DNA from: MB-PLM-2 sp964385715 | GTDB lineage: Bacteria > Planctomycetota > Planctomycetia > Pirellulales > UBA7805 | Length of the DNA stretch: 55,235 nucleotides | Direction: 5' to 3' | Assembly (NCBI GenBank): GCA_964385715.1 | Contig: CAYLRE010000003.1 | Coordinates: 1 to 55,235 of the forward strand | Notes under the pieces: model-generated | What the model saw: the letters and a program-made list of their open reading frames with translations, nothing else | Told to the model about the DNA's origin: nothing | The model's database searches: none | In this document: piece by piece, positions 1 through 8,765 of the stretch | Position numbering within the stretch: the first letter of the stretch is position 1 | How the letters are laid out: the number at the start of each line of letters is the position of its first letter | Made by a program: the position numbers and the translations under genes

Positions 1-2
1 CA

Positions 3-1610
3 GAGCCTCCGACAGGCGTATGGGAACCCACTGGTCCGTCCGCGCCGCTGGTCGCGTCAGGCTCAGGCGATGTGTCGACCGCTGTCGACTTGCCAACCGC
101 GTCGGTCACTGCGGAGCCGATCGAGGTGAAGATGATCGGTCCGGTACGCAAGCCAGGGCGCCCGGCCAAAGAGTTCTTCGATGTGCCGAGCACCGAAGAG
201 GATTTCCGCAGACGACTGGCCGGCAATTCCACGTACTTGGATTTTCAGTCGTTCACGGACGAAAGCCTGCGTGTTGTGGAGCGTCGGGTGTCGTCGCCAG
301 AGCATCGAAGGGCAGCGAAGGCAGCTGAAAAAGAGCGACTTCGCCGACTGGCGCGTCAGCGACGTTCAGGGAGGTCTCGCGGTGAGATCGCTGGCCTTCC
401 CGACAGGGTTCCCTCACTCGGATTCCCAGACAATGACCGCGCGAGGAACAGCGAGTTGCCCGCAAACCATAGGCATGAGGCCGACGATTCTCTCTTCGGT
501 GACAAAGAACGCTTGGCGCTACTGGCGTCTCGCCCCGACGTTGCTGGCTTGCCGTTGCAGATGGGCGATGATTGTCGCAAGACAGGGGATGATCTTCACG
601 GTATGGCCCGCGCGGTGAGGTCGATCAATAGTCTGTTTGCTCCAGGGCGACGTTTCCAGGCTCGTTTGAATGCGAGTGATCCGCTTTCTAATGAACGGCG
701 GATGAAGCTCGCCGAGAGACTTCAGCTCGCGCAGTCCCAGGCGATGAGGAGGATTCGCAATTCTAGGGAATGGGTGAAGCCCGAGGCGGTTTCTTCCTTA
801 GTGCAAATGTTACAAGTACAGCCCGCCTCTCTCCGCACGGAATTAGTAGGTACATTGTCCGAGATCGACAGTGTCGAGGCCGGAGTTGCTTTGGCCGAGC
901 GAGCGATCTTCGATCCGGATGAGAACATTCGTGCCGATGCGGTCGAAGCGCTTCAGACGCGACCACCGTCCCACTACCAAGATCGCCTGCTCGAAGGCTT
1001 GCGCTATCCCTGGACGCCGGTTGCCTTCTATGCGTCCGAGGCTTTAATCGCTCTGGAGGAGGAGGACGTGGTTCCGCGACTTGTCGAACTTCTTGAGCAA
1101 CCCGATCCGGCCGCGCCCTATGTCGACGACCAAGGGGATTTGGCCAAGCGGGAGCTGGTTCGGGTCAATCATCTGCGGAACTGTCTGCTCTGCCATGCTC
1201 CGAGCGAAGATCGACACGATCTTGTGCGCGGTGTGGTTCCGACGCCCGGAAAGGCGATTCCCGTCGCTTACTATGGCACGCCTTCTGGTTACGCTGTTCG
1301 CGCCGACATCGTCTATCTAAGGCAAGATTTCTCGGTCATGCACAGGGTGCCGAGTGCCGAACCATGGCCGGAAGAGCAGCGGTTCGACTACTTCGTCCGA
1401 GAACGAAAGCTGACGAAGGCGGAGGTTGCCGCTTTCGACGCGGCCGATCAGAGGCGAAAGCGACACGAAATGTCGCACGGTACCACACTGCCTGACTATC
1501 CGCAGCGAAGGGTCGTCTTGCGTTCGCTGCGCGAGCTGACGGGCCGCGACTTGGGCGAGACGAGTACCGCCTGGCGGCGTTGGTTAGCCCGACGTGAAAG
1601 GCGGTCTTAG
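3..1610 (+). CDS. HEAT-repeat protein with a CxxCH motif, 5' end cut off
   Basis: The reading frame is open from base 3 with no stop upstream of the GTG at 72, so the gene very likely begins outside the window; 535 residues are visible. The first part is Pro/Arg-rich and of low complexity. The middle (about nt 770-1110) has helical HEAT-like units, with segments such as VSSLVQMLQVQPASLRTEL and ADAVEALQ. Near nt 1180 comes NCLLCHAP, a CxxCH motif of the c-type haem kind. HEAT proteins with such motifs are common in planctomycetes, often exported. The export signal cannot be judged because the N-terminus is missing. Function unknown; a scaffold or electron-transfer-linked role is inference. Confidence 0.7.
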   Translation, partial: EPPTGVWEPTGPSAPLVASGSGDVSTAVDLPTASVTAEPIEVKMIGPVRKPGRPAKEFFDVPSTEEDFRRRLAGNSTYLDFQSFTDESLRVVERRVSSPEHRRAAKAAEKERLRRLARQRRSGRSRGEIAGLPDRVPSLGFPDNDRARNSELPANHRHEADDSLFGDKERLALLASRPDVAGLPLQMGDDCRKTGDDLHGMARAVRSINSLFAPGRRFQARLNASDPLSNERRMKLAERLQLAQSQAMRRIRNSREWVKPEAVSSLVQMLQVQPASLRTELVGTLSEIDSVEAGVALAERAIFDPDENIRADAVEALQTRPPSHYQDRLLEGLRYPWTPVAFYASEALIALEEEDVVPRLVELLEQPDPAAPYVDDQGDLAKRELVRVNHLRNCLLCHAPSEDRHDLVRGVVPTPGKAIPVAYYGTPSGYAVRADIVYLRQDFSVMHRVPSAEPWPEEQRFDYFVRERKLTKAEVAAFDAADQRRKRHEMSHGTTLPDYPQRRVVLRSLRELTGRDLGETSTAWRRWLARRERRS

Positions 1611-1617
1611 GCCTTCA

Positions 1618-1683
1618 CGGAATGACGGTCCAAGTGACGTACACGGTTCGTAGTAAGTCCGGCTACGAACCACGGTCATTCCG
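1618..1683. repeat. Nested inverted repeat after the HEAT gene
   Basis: The outer arms cggaatgac (1618-1626) and gtcattccg (1675-1683) are perfectly complementary. So are the inner arms ggttcgtag (1645-1653) and ctacgaacc (1663-1671), separated by 9 nt. It begins 7 nt after the stop codon, so a terminator or mRNA-end structure is possible, but there is no T tract. Confidence 0.55.
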
Positions 1684-1799
1684 TTGGGTGTCTACCTTCG
1701 GTTAGGATGAGGCCATGGATCGGCGAAGCGGGGCAGTAACGCGGCGACAGGGGCCGCGAGACCAGCCGATATCGTCCTACCGACACCCCCTTTTCGGGC

Positions 1800-2978
1800 A
1801 TGCAGAAGAAACCTCTTAGCGACATTGCCATCTGGCTGTTGATTGTAATGCCGGCCTCGGCCGCGATGTTCGCAGCTCTTCAACTGCAATCGCTTAGCTT
1901 ACTGGCGCTCGTGTTTGGAGTCGCGGCGTTGGAGTGTGGTGTACGTGGTGACGCTCGCTTTCCGGTGGTGGTCGCCAACTACTTCGTTGTTTTGCTGGCG
2001 GCGATCTGTAGCTACGTGCTCGTCGGTTTTGGCCTGATGTACGGTACGCCGATCTTCGAGATCTATGGTCAGCCAGCCGATTTCCTCACGGAACCTTATG
2101 GCCCGTTGGTCGATCTTTTCTTGCAGACACTGCTCCTGTCTCAGGCGGCAATCTTGTTTGTTGCTGGCGTTCAAGTTGCGCACCCGTTTCGGGTCGGCCT
2201 TCAGGTGGTCCTTGCGATCCTGTTTTCCGGCCTCATCTATCCAATGTTTGGCCGCTGGAATTGGGGAGGCGGTTTTCTGAGCCTTCTTGAGTTTCAAGAC
2301 TTTACTGGCGGTACAGCGGTTTGCGAAACGGCTGGTTGGGCAACCCTTGGCGCGGTATGGATATTGAATCGCATGCCGTCACCCTCACAGCGTTCGCACG
2401 AGGTCGCTGGAGAGTCGACGCCCCAACGCCCTTCCGCTTGGTGCCTTGCCATCGCCGGTGTTCTGTTGTGGGTCGTGCTTGCCGGTGCGAGTCTGTTTTG
2501 GATGCTGTTACCGACCGGCGAGCCGGATACGATCGTGCTGCAGATCGCTGTCAACGCAAATCTGTCCGTTGCCGCTAGCCTGATCGTCGCCTTGACGCTC
2601 AGCCGGCCGCTGTTTGGCGCCTGGCGTGGAACGGTCATCATTGGGGGAATCGTTGTCGGTGCGGCGGCCTGCTATTCGGGAATCGACAGCTTCTCTGCGG
2701 AAATGAGCTTGCTAGTGGGCGCGGTCGCCGCTGTTCTGTTTGTAGGAGCTGTTTATGTTGCCGAAAAGGTGCTCCCGCGAGTCAACCTGTCGCTTCCGCT
2801 GGCACTTGGCGTGGGCGGGATGTGGGGTTCGATTGCCACAGGACTCTTCTCCGAATACGCCACCGTCCGGACACAGGTTGTCGGATCGCTCGTCGCACTC
2901 GTTTGGGCAGGTGGGGTCACGGCCCTGTTCATGTGCGTCGCGATATTGTTGTCGCAGGTAGTCAGGAAGGGCGAATGA
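1800..2978 (+). CDS. Amt-family ammonium-transporter-like membrane protein lacking both pore histidines
   Basis: 392 residues with about ten hydrophobic helices. The Amt/Mep/Rh fold is recognised from conserved stretches: SGLIYPMFGRWNWGGGFL (AmtB-like YPVFGHWVWGGG), QDFTGGTAV (AmtB DFAGGTVVH), MWGSIATGLF (AmtB IVGCIMTGIF) and SLVALVWAGGV. The length is close to mature AmtB. At the two positions that hold the pore twin histidines of E. coli AmtB (H168 and H318), this protein has Cys175 and Leu336. The Asp of the DFxGG motif and the Trp of WGGG are kept. Ordinary ammonium conduction is therefore doubtful; a sensor or a different substrate is possible. No glnK/glnB gene lies beside it. No strong ribosome binding site was seen before the ATG. 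Confidence 0.75.
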   Translation: MQKKPLSDIAIWLLIVMPASAAMFAALQLQSLSLLALVFGVAALECGVRGDARFPVVVANYFVVLLAAICSYVLVGFGLMYGTPIFEIYGQPADFLTEPYGPLVDLFLQTLLLSQAAILFVAGVQVAHPFRVGLQVVLAILFSGLIYPMFGRWNWGGGFLSLLEFQDFTGGTAVCETAGWATLGAVWILNRMPSPSQRSHEVAGESTPQRPSAWCLAIAGVLLWVVLAGASLFWMLLPTGEPDTIVLQIAVNANLSVAASLIVALTLSRPLFGAWRGTVIIGGIVVGAAACYSGIDSFSAEMSLLVGAVAAVLFVGAVYVAEKVLPRVNLSLPLALGVGGMWGSIATGLFSEYATVRTQVVGSLVALVWAGGVTALFMCVAILLSQVVRKGE

Positions 2979-3177
2979 GCCATGACCTACTGGCGTTCCG
3001 TCCTACCCGGATGACAAGAAAGAGCCGGGGTCTCGCTCGGCGGCTGATGCAGCGGCCCGCTCATCGTGCGGCGCGCTTGAAATGCGGCTTTGAATATTGC
3101 GCTACGCCTAAATTGTCGCAGTCAGTTAGAATGTCCGGGGTGTTTTGCGTCTGGCCAGGAATCTTAGGGGGGGATGA

Positions 3178-3561
3178 ATGACAGATAACGGCATGGCAAA
3201 GAGCTGGCTACTCGGAATGGCGGGAGCCGTCGTCGGTGGAGCGATTGGATATTACGTGTTCATGTTTCTGGCCGAGCGAGGGTACCTGGCGTTGCTTCTT
3301 CCCGGTGCGGCGATCGGCATCGGTTGCGGTTACATGTCGAAGACAAGGTCGGTACCACTCGGCATTGTCTGTGGAGTACTGGCGCTCGGGTTCGGCTTGT
3401 TTGCCGAGTGGATGCGCGCTCCATTCGCGACCGACGCTAGTTTCGGATTCTTTATTTCTCACCCGTTCGATCTCCCTAGCGTGACACAAATATTCATTCT
3501 GTTGGGCGGGGTATGCGGCTTCTGGTTCGGCATGGGACGAGAACGCTTTGGGCGATCTTGA
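3178..3561 (+). CDS. Small membrane protein, unknown
   Basis: 127 residues with four hydrophobic segments (about 8-30, 36-52, 57-76 and 104-122), so an integral inner-membrane protein. The stretch ends with a basic tail. A strong purine run (aggggggga) ends a few bases before the ATG and supports this start. It follows the Amt-like gene on the same strand with a 199-bp gap, so it may have its own promoter. I do not recognise a family. Confidence 0.6.
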   Translation: MTDNGMAKSWLLGMAGAVVGGAIGYYVFMFLAERGYLALLLPGAAIGIGCGYMSKTRSVPLGIVCGVLALGFGLFAEWMRAPFATDASFGFFISHPFDLPSVTQIFILLGGVCGFWFGMGRERFGRS

Positions 3562-3637
3562 AGGATCGTCCTGTTCTTGCATTTTATGATGACATACCGA
3601 CAGCTACTTTTTGGGGATCTTGGAGTGAACGGCAACA

Positions 3638-4186
3638 ATGACACATCGCACGGAAGCAGAACTCGAAGCGGTACTCGACCACATTCGCCAGGCCCCGTCG
3701 GAGCAGGGCACGGTTGAGCTGATCGTTGGTCGTCCGGCGGAAGACGAGCGTGAGGTGCTCGCCGAAGGCGAGCTGACCGTTGCCGAAGGTTTGCTGGGCG
3801 ACAACTGGATCGCCAGGCCGAGTAAAATGACGCCCGACGGTTCCGCCTATGTTGAAACGCAGCTCACTCTGATGAACGCCCGCGCAGCGGATGCGGTGGC
3901 AATCGAGCGCGATCGCTGGCCTCTGGCAGGCGACCAATTCTACGTCGACCTCGATCTTAGCGAAGAGAACGTGCCGCCGGGGACGCGATTGGTGATTGGT
4001 GACGCCGTGATCGAAGTCACGGCCGAGCCTCACTTAGGCTGTGCCAAGTTCCGCGAGCGGTTCGGCGCGGCGGCGCTCAAGTTTGTCAACTCGCCCGTCG
4101 GCCGGGAACTTCACCTGCGCGGCATCAATGCCAAGGTGATTGAGCCAGGCGTAATTCGCCAGGGCGACGTGTTGCGAAAAATTTGA
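3638..4186 (+). CDS. MOSC domain-containing protein
   Basis: 182 residues. The second half carries the MOSC (molybdenum cofactor sulfurase C-terminal) pattern: an N-terminal beta-rich part, LMNARAADAVA, GTRLVIGDAVIEVT, then the conserved Cys in EPHLGCAKFRERFG and a closing GVIRQGDVLRKI. MOSC proteins bind sulfur at this Cys and are linked to molybdenum-cofactor sulfuration or to YiiM-like detoxification of N-hydroxylated compounds. This is a stand-alone domain with no molybdoenzyme gene nearby, so the substrate is unknown. Likely cytoplasmic, since no signal peptide is seen. Confidence 0.8.
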   Translation: MTHRTEAELEAVLDHIRQAPSEQGTVELIVGRPAEDEREVLAEGELTVAEGLLGDNWIARPSKMTPDGSAYVETQLTLMNARAADAVAIERDRWPLAGDQFYVDLDLSEENVPPGTRLVIGDAVIEVTAEPHLGCAKFRERFGAAALKFVNSPVGRELHLRGINAKVIEPGVIRQGDVLRKI

Positions 4187-4258
4187 AGGCGCGAACGAAG
4201 GACTACTGGCGTCTTCGTGCCGACGCCGCGGCCCCCTTCGTTTGTGTAGAATGCGTCT

Positions 4259-4666
4259 ATGTCGACCGCCGCTGCAGTTCGCCCTCGCTTGCTTTATCTT
4301 ACCGTCTTTGCGTTGGTGATCCCGCTCGGTCTGTTCACCCGAAGCGAATCGGCGCCGCTGCCGGAGTTCGTCCGGCTCTACGGGGGTGACACGTTGTGGG
4401 CCGTGATGTTCTTTCTCAGCTTCGCGGTTCTGATGCCGAAGGCCGCCACGTGGCGCATCTTGCTGCTCGCGGCGGTGTGCGTCTACGGACTCGAATTCTT
4501 GCAGCTGGCCGACTGGCCCTGGCTCGGCCAGTTGCGGAAGAATCGCGCGATGGGCTTCCTACTCGGCACCACGTTCATGGCCAGCGATGTGGTCTGCCTA
4601 AGTGTCGGGTTGCTGATGGCGACGGTGGGCGATGTGGCCTTTCTTCGTTGGCGGGCAAAGACATAA
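4259..4666 (+). CDS. DUF2809 family membrane protein
   Basis: 135 residues with four hydrophobic helices. The pattern matches DUF2809 by eye: a first helix ending in PLGLFTRS, a conserved YGGDTLWAVMFF, an acidic-aromatic GLEFLQL, the PWLGQLRKN segment, then LLGTTFMASDVVCLSVG. Members are small integral membrane proteins of unknown function. The ATG lies only 72 nt after the MOSC stop codon. A TAGAAT hexamer lies just upstream of the ATG, which might mean a nearly leaderless transcript, but no matching -35 box is evident. Confidence 0.75.
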   Translation: MSTAAAVRPRLLYLTVFALVIPLGLFTRSESAPLPEFVRLYGGDTLWAVMFFLSFAVLMPKAATWRILLLAAVCVYGLEFLQLADWPWLGQLRKNRAMGFLLGTTFMASDVVCLSVGLLMATVGDVAFLRWRAKT

Positions 4667-4791
4667 ATGCCAGCGAAATTGAAATAGGGTTCGCCTTCCA
4701 TGGCAAGGCGACTAGCGTAGAATGGGGCTCTTTGGGAAGGCTTTGGCGGTCCTGCGCAAAGCTAGAGTGAATCTTGAAGTCGAGGCAACAG

Positions 4792-5328
4792 GTGACGCGA
4801 CCAGAGGGACAATTCGAGCGAGCGAAGGATGCGTCGACCGTTTACGTCTTCGCCTATGGCTCCAATATGTTGACGACTCGGATCCAGCAGCGTGTGGCGG
4901 GGGCTCGACCGCTTACGACGGGCTACGTCAGGGAGCGTCGTTTGACGTTTCACAAGCGTGGCGCGGACGGATCAGCCAAAGCGGACGCCACCTTCACGGG
5001 CCAAAGTAGCGATCGCGTGTGGGGAGTGGTGTTTGCCATGCATCGCAGCGAGAAGCAAACGCTGGACAAGTACGAGGGAGCATATAACAGCGAGCTCGCA
5101 GTGGTCTGTGTTGAGGGAGGTGAGCTTGAGGTCAGCATCTACGTGGCCGAAGAAGCCGCGATTGACCGCTCACTTAGACCGTACGCGTGGTACCATCGCT
5201 TCGTCATCGCGGGGGCAGAAGAACATCGGCTGCCGGAAGATTACGTGCAGCGAATTCAAAGACAACCGTCCGTCACCGATCCGGACAGAGAGCGACGGCA
5301 ACAGGCACTGCAATTGCTCGGCGACTAA
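4792..5328 (+). CDS. Gamma-glutamylcyclotransferase-like (AIG2/GGCT fold) protein
   Basis: 178 residues from the GTG at 4792. The fold is shown by VFAYGSNM near the N-terminus (the substrate-binding loop of the GGCT/AIG2 family) and by LDKYEGAYNS about 80 residues on, where the Glu matches the general base of the family. Members release 5-oxoproline from gamma-glutamyl amino acids or related amides; the substrate here is unknown. The GTG is preferred over an upstream in-frame TTG (4774) because a gagg sequence sits 6 nt before it. The stop codon overlaps the stop of the converging gene at 5325. Confidence 0.78.
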   Translation: MTRPEGQFERAKDASTVYVFAYGSNMLTTRIQQRVAGARPLTTGYVRERRLTFHKRGADGSAKADATFTGQSSDRVWGVVFAMHRSEKQTLDKYEGAYNSELAVVCVEGGELEVSIYVAEEAAIDRSLRPYAWYHRFVIAGAEEHRLPEDYVQRIQRQPSVTDPDRERRQQALQLLGD

Positions 5329-5789
5329 CGGGCCGCAACGCGATCGCTAACCGATGGAATGTCCTCCAGCGCTGGCCGCTCTTCTCCGTCTTTTGTTTGA
5401 AGTCCCAGACTTCCGCAGCGAACGTAGTGGCGAACGCCCTTGGACTTGCGTTTGCTGCTCGATGCTGTCTTGGTGGCAGACGCACCGCGAACGCGGGTGG
5501 AACTGCTCGAGCCTTGTGTGCGAGTCGGTTGCGCGGAACCTTCTGTGACCACGCGATAACCACGTGGCTGTTCGACGTAGTAACCGTTGCTGCCGGAGTA
5601 GATCTGCCCCGCGCCGTATGACTGCACAGCGCCGTACGACTGCACAGCGCCGTACGACTGTGCAGCGCCGTACGATTGGGGATAGTAGCCACCGAACTGG
5701 GGGCTGCAACCGCCGATGCCTCAGCCGCCCTCGGTTGCTGAGGGAAGGATCCAGCAAACGAGCACCGCGGATAGCAGATAGACTCGCAT
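5325..5789 (-). pseudogene. Small secreted SYGA-repeat protein interrupted by an in-frame TGA
   Basis: On the minus strand a strong ribosome binding site (ggagg) precedes an ATG at 5789 that opens a signal peptide (MRVYLLSAVLVCWILPSAT). Codon 23 is TGA (forward tca at 5721-5723), after which the same frame stays open for 131 codons to a stop at 5325. The downstream part has glycine-rich GIGGC, three copies of QSYGA, then YYVEQPRGYRVV and a Ser/Lys-rich tail. The TGA lies where a Trp (TGG) would fit the glycine-rich context, so a single-base nonsense change or a sequencing error is likeliest. No selenocysteine hairpin was noticed. Intact relatives would be short exported planctomycete proteins of unknown role. 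Confidence 0.6.
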
Positions 5790-6075
5790 CGTTTTCCTCC
5801 TGTTTGGCATGGGCAGCGGAATGTGCCGCACCCGTGGCGACACGTTGCTAGCAGCGGTGCATGTTCTGTGCCAAGTAATGACCGCGAGTTTGAGCTGGCC
5901 AGTGCTAGCATGCCGCTTGCGCTTGGAATTGTCAGGACGTCTAAGTTTTCTTTCACAATCGGGAGACGCGAGGCGGTCGCAGTTTTGTGTCGACGAAGAA
6001 CGAATCCACAGCCGCCGTTGAATTTGTTCCCGCGTTTGAACTGGCGATTGCAGCCTTTACATGAGCGGCCAAAAC

Positions 6076-7107
6076 CTATGGAGAATCCGCAGTTTCGCCG
6101 CCGGCCACTTCCATAACGCTTGCTTCTATCGCTGAGATTAGGCGGGCGAGTGTTTGGAAGTCGACCTTGTCGACGGTGTCTTCCGGCGTGTGGTAATGAG
6201 CGTAGCGGAAGTTGGCCGTGTCGGTGATCATCAGTGCCGGATAACCACATCGCCAAAACGAAGCATGATCTGAGCGAAAGATGTCTTTCAGAAGATGTGG
6301 TGCGGCCATGCCTTGGGAAGGAATCGCGGTGCGTCGTAGCCCACGAATGACCTGGTGAACGAAGCGGCGCGAGGCGATGTTGCCGACCACCGTTATGAAG
6401 TTTCCCGTGGTCGGGTAAAGGTAGCCGAGCCACCGTGTGGGGTACCGCTGACTACCCGGCGTGTTGCTGTAATAGCCGATCGTTTCCAGACAGATCATGC
6501 CAATAATCTTGTCCCCGTCCGCTTGACACTTCTGGGCATAACGGAGCGAGCCCATCGATTCGGTCCCGTAGTAGGGTCGCTCTTCGTTGACGAAGAAAAC
6601 GAAGCGGATGGTCCGCTCGGGCGGTGCCGCTCCATTTGAAGGAGAGAAGGATCTTGCCAGAGCTAGATTGGCGACGACGGCTGAGCCGTTGTCATTGGCC
6701 CCGGGGCAATTGGGGATTGTGTCGTAGTGGGCGCCGACAACGAGAACTTCGTCCGGACGAGTCGAGCCTTGAATATCCACCGCGATGTTCCGGACTATTT
6801 GGCCGTCGACGTCGAACGCTTGGTCACTGGTCTCGTAGCCTGCGTCGACGAGTGACTGTTCGATGAACTCGGCGGCGGCTAGCAAACCGTCATATTGATG
6901 TGAAACGTTGCGTGGGCCGATGTCGCCGGAGAGCCGCTGAAGGTCGTTACGCAGACGGTCACGAACGCGTTTCTCTCGCTCGTCGAGCGGAGGAAGTTGA
7001 CCGCGAAAAGACCGACCTGGCATCCAGACCATGATTCGCCAAGCGGTTATCAGAGCGACCGCGATGATCCCGGCAACAACAGCAAGTGACAGGTAGAGGT
7101 AGATCAT
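6076..7107 (-). CDS. M28 family zinc aminopeptidase, membrane anchored
   Basis: 343 residues. An N-terminal hydrophobic helix (about 2-24) suggests a membrane-anchored periplasmic enzyme. The dizinc site of clan MH is visible in order: GAHYDT (His ligand and adjacent Asp), GANDNGS (bridging Asp), VNEERP (catalytic Glu and Glu ligand), CLETIGYY (acidic ligand) and YHTPEDT (last His ligand). These make it a peptidase of the M28 type that trims N-terminal residues from peptides; the specificity is not readable. It stands alone on the minus strand, divergent from the WD40-like gene. No clear ribosome binding site was seen before the ATG. Confidence 0.85.
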   Translation of the reverse strand: MIYLYLSLAVVAGIIAVALITAWRIMVWMPGRSFRGQLPPLDEREKRVRDRLRNDLQRLSGDIGPRNVSHQYDGLLAAAEFIEQSLVDAGYETSDQAFDVDGQIVRNIAVDIQGSTRPDEVLVVGAHYDTIPNCPGANDNGSAVVANLALARSFSPSNGAAPPERTIRFVFFVNEERPYYGTESMGSLRYAQKCQADGDKIIGMICLETIGYYSNTPGSQRYPTRWLGYLYPTTGNFITVVGNIASRRFVHQVIRGLRRTAIPSQGMAAPHLLKDIFRSDHASFWRCGYPALMITDTANFRYAHYHTPEDTVDKVDFQTLARLISAIEASVMEVAGGETADSP

Positions 7108-7392
7108 GTGTGGGTTGCCGCAGGGAATGACTCGTGGGAGTGAGCCAGTTGAATTTGAGTATTGGCGTCAAGGGAGGTGTTTGATTGCCGTACAGCGTAT
7201 TGCTATGCCGCCCGCACGTCGATAGTGAGTGCCTGGCGGCCACGGCGAGCGCTATTGAATGCCTAATTGAAATCGCCAATTTCGGGCATTTGGGGAATAT
7301 TGTTGGTAGTGGCATACGATATTCATTAGGATTTCGTTCGCGTTACGGTGGTCGAGCTGGGTATCAGGTTCGGTTTCGATGGGAGCCGCACG

Positions 7393-8667
7393 ATGAAGAC
7401 AGTTGAGCTGCGGGCAGCGGGATGTCGTCTCCTGAGTCGTGAGAGAGAAGGGGGGCTGGGGTTGTTGGCGGTGGTTTTGTGTTTGTTGATCTTGCCGCCA
7501 GTGGCCGTGGCGGTCGAACCGGTCGCCGAGCTGGAGATCAGCAATCGCGAGATGGTCGTCTCCGGGCGGGGGGGATTCTTGCCCGCGTATTTGGGCCCGC
7601 TGTTGTCACCCAACGGGCGTATTCTCGCGGCGGGAATCACTTCCGATGCTGGAAATGTCATCAAGTTATGGGACGCGAGAACCGGCAAGGTGGTCGCAGT
7701 CATGCGGCGCGAACAGATGTTGGTTCCCGAGCAAGTGCTCGCGTTCTCTCCCGATGGGAAGAAGCTCTTGACCGTGTCGATGCTTGGCCAGCTAGGTTTG
7801 TGGGACCTTGCTGGTCGGTCCTTCGAGATGCGAATCAAACTGCCAAGTGCGATACCGATGCCGGGGATTCCCCAGCCCCGCGCTCCCGCCGGAATTCCCC
7901 AGGGAGTTCGTGACATGATCGACGGCGTCACAAGCAGTGCGGTACCTTTTCAGATCGCGGCGTTTTCACCAAGCGGTAAGCATCTGGTCATCGAACGAGG
8001 TTTCGACATGTTGCTTTGGAAGGTCGGTGGCAACCAGGTGCAGACGCTTCGCAGTGGCGGTGGCGTTCCTCGAGGGGGCAGGCAAACGAGCTCGCAAGGG
8101 GCGCGGGGCCGTGGCAAGAACTATGTGACGAGGTTGACGTTCTCGGGCGACGGCCAGTCGCTCGTTGCAATTATGGCCAATGGTGAGGTTCGTCGTCGTC
8201 GTATTCGGGGAGGAAAATCCAAGGTAACGATTCCTGCCAATGAGTATCCGTTCTCAAACGTCTCCGCCTTGTCGACGGGCGGTGGCCGAATGGCGGCGCG
8301 AACGCAGCAGGAATTCTTCGTTCTAAGTGTGGCTGATGGAAAAGAACTTTTTCGCACGAAGCTGAAGAAGGGAACAGCTGCGATGTCGGGCGACGGGCGT
8401 CGGGTTGCTTACAGCCGCGGCAGTCGAGGTATCGATATCGCCGATGTTGATTCAGGAGATCGGTCGCACGAGATCAAGTTACCGCAGAAGACGTTGACTG
8501 GGATGATGCTCTCGGAGAACGGAGAGGTCCTGATTACGGACCATCGAACGGGACGTGGCACGGGAGGAGCCGACTCGCGGCGAGGCACGCGTGCCAACAT
8601 CCAAATGCGCGGAAAGATCTACATCTGGAATTTGACGGAGCAAGAGACCAATCCCGAAAGACCGTAG
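7393..8667 (+). CDS. Exported WD40-like beta-propeller protein
   Basis: 424 residues from the ATG at 7393, chosen because gggag lies 8 nt upstream and a signal-like hydrophobic stretch follows (LGLLAVVLCLLILPP). About seven blade-like repeats can be counted, beginning with units such as LSPNGRILAAG...VIKLWDARTG, AFSPDGKKLLTV...GLWDL and AFSPSGKHLV...LLWKV; later blades are more degenerate. The last ends with GKIYIWNLTE. Such propellers are protein-interaction platforms; there is no catalytic domain. An unstructured Gly/Arg-rich insertion sits between blades 3 and 4. The stop codon falls inside a short degenerate tandem repeat. Confidence 0.75.
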   Translation: MKTVELRAAGCRLLSREREGGLGLLAVVLCLLILPPVAVAVEPVAELEISNREMVVSGRGGFLPAYLGPLLSPNGRILAAGITSDAGNVIKLWDARTGKVVAVMRREQMLVPEQVLAFSPDGKKLLTVSMLGQLGLWDLAGRSFEMRIKLPSAIPMPGIPQPRAPAGIPQGVRDMIDGVTSSAVPFQIAAFSPSGKHLVIERGFDMLLWKVGGNQVQTLRSGGGVPRGGRQTSSQGARGRGKNYVTRLTFSGDGQSLVAIMANGEVRRRRIRGGKSKVTIPANEYPFSNVSALSTGGGRMAARTQQEFFVLSVADGKELFRTKLKKGTAAMSGDGRRVAYSRGSRGIDIADVDSGDRSHEIKLPQKTLTGMMLSENGEVLITDHRTGRGTGGADSRRGTRANIQMRGKIYIWNLTEQETNPERP

Positions 8668-8709
8668 GGGCCCGAGAAACCGTAGGGCGCCCGACAGGCC
8701 GTTGGGTCG
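8653..8709 (+). repeat. Degenerate 18-20 bp tandem repeat at the WD40-like stop
   Basis: Three successive units start with cccga and contain ccgt followed by a G-run: 8653-8670, 8671-8689 and 8690-8709. The first contains the stop codon of the upstream gene, and the other two lie beyond it. Confidence 0.5.
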
Positions 8710-8765
8710 TATTCGGTGCGCTTCGACGGCTGTTTGTCGCAAACGCAGGTTCTTGAGCCGGGCGT

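Noticed and set aside
5273..6433. 386-codon minus-strand frame across the secreted protein and M28 gene end
   Set aside because: It overlaps two better-supported genes in other frames and has His/Arg/Ser-rich shadow composition.
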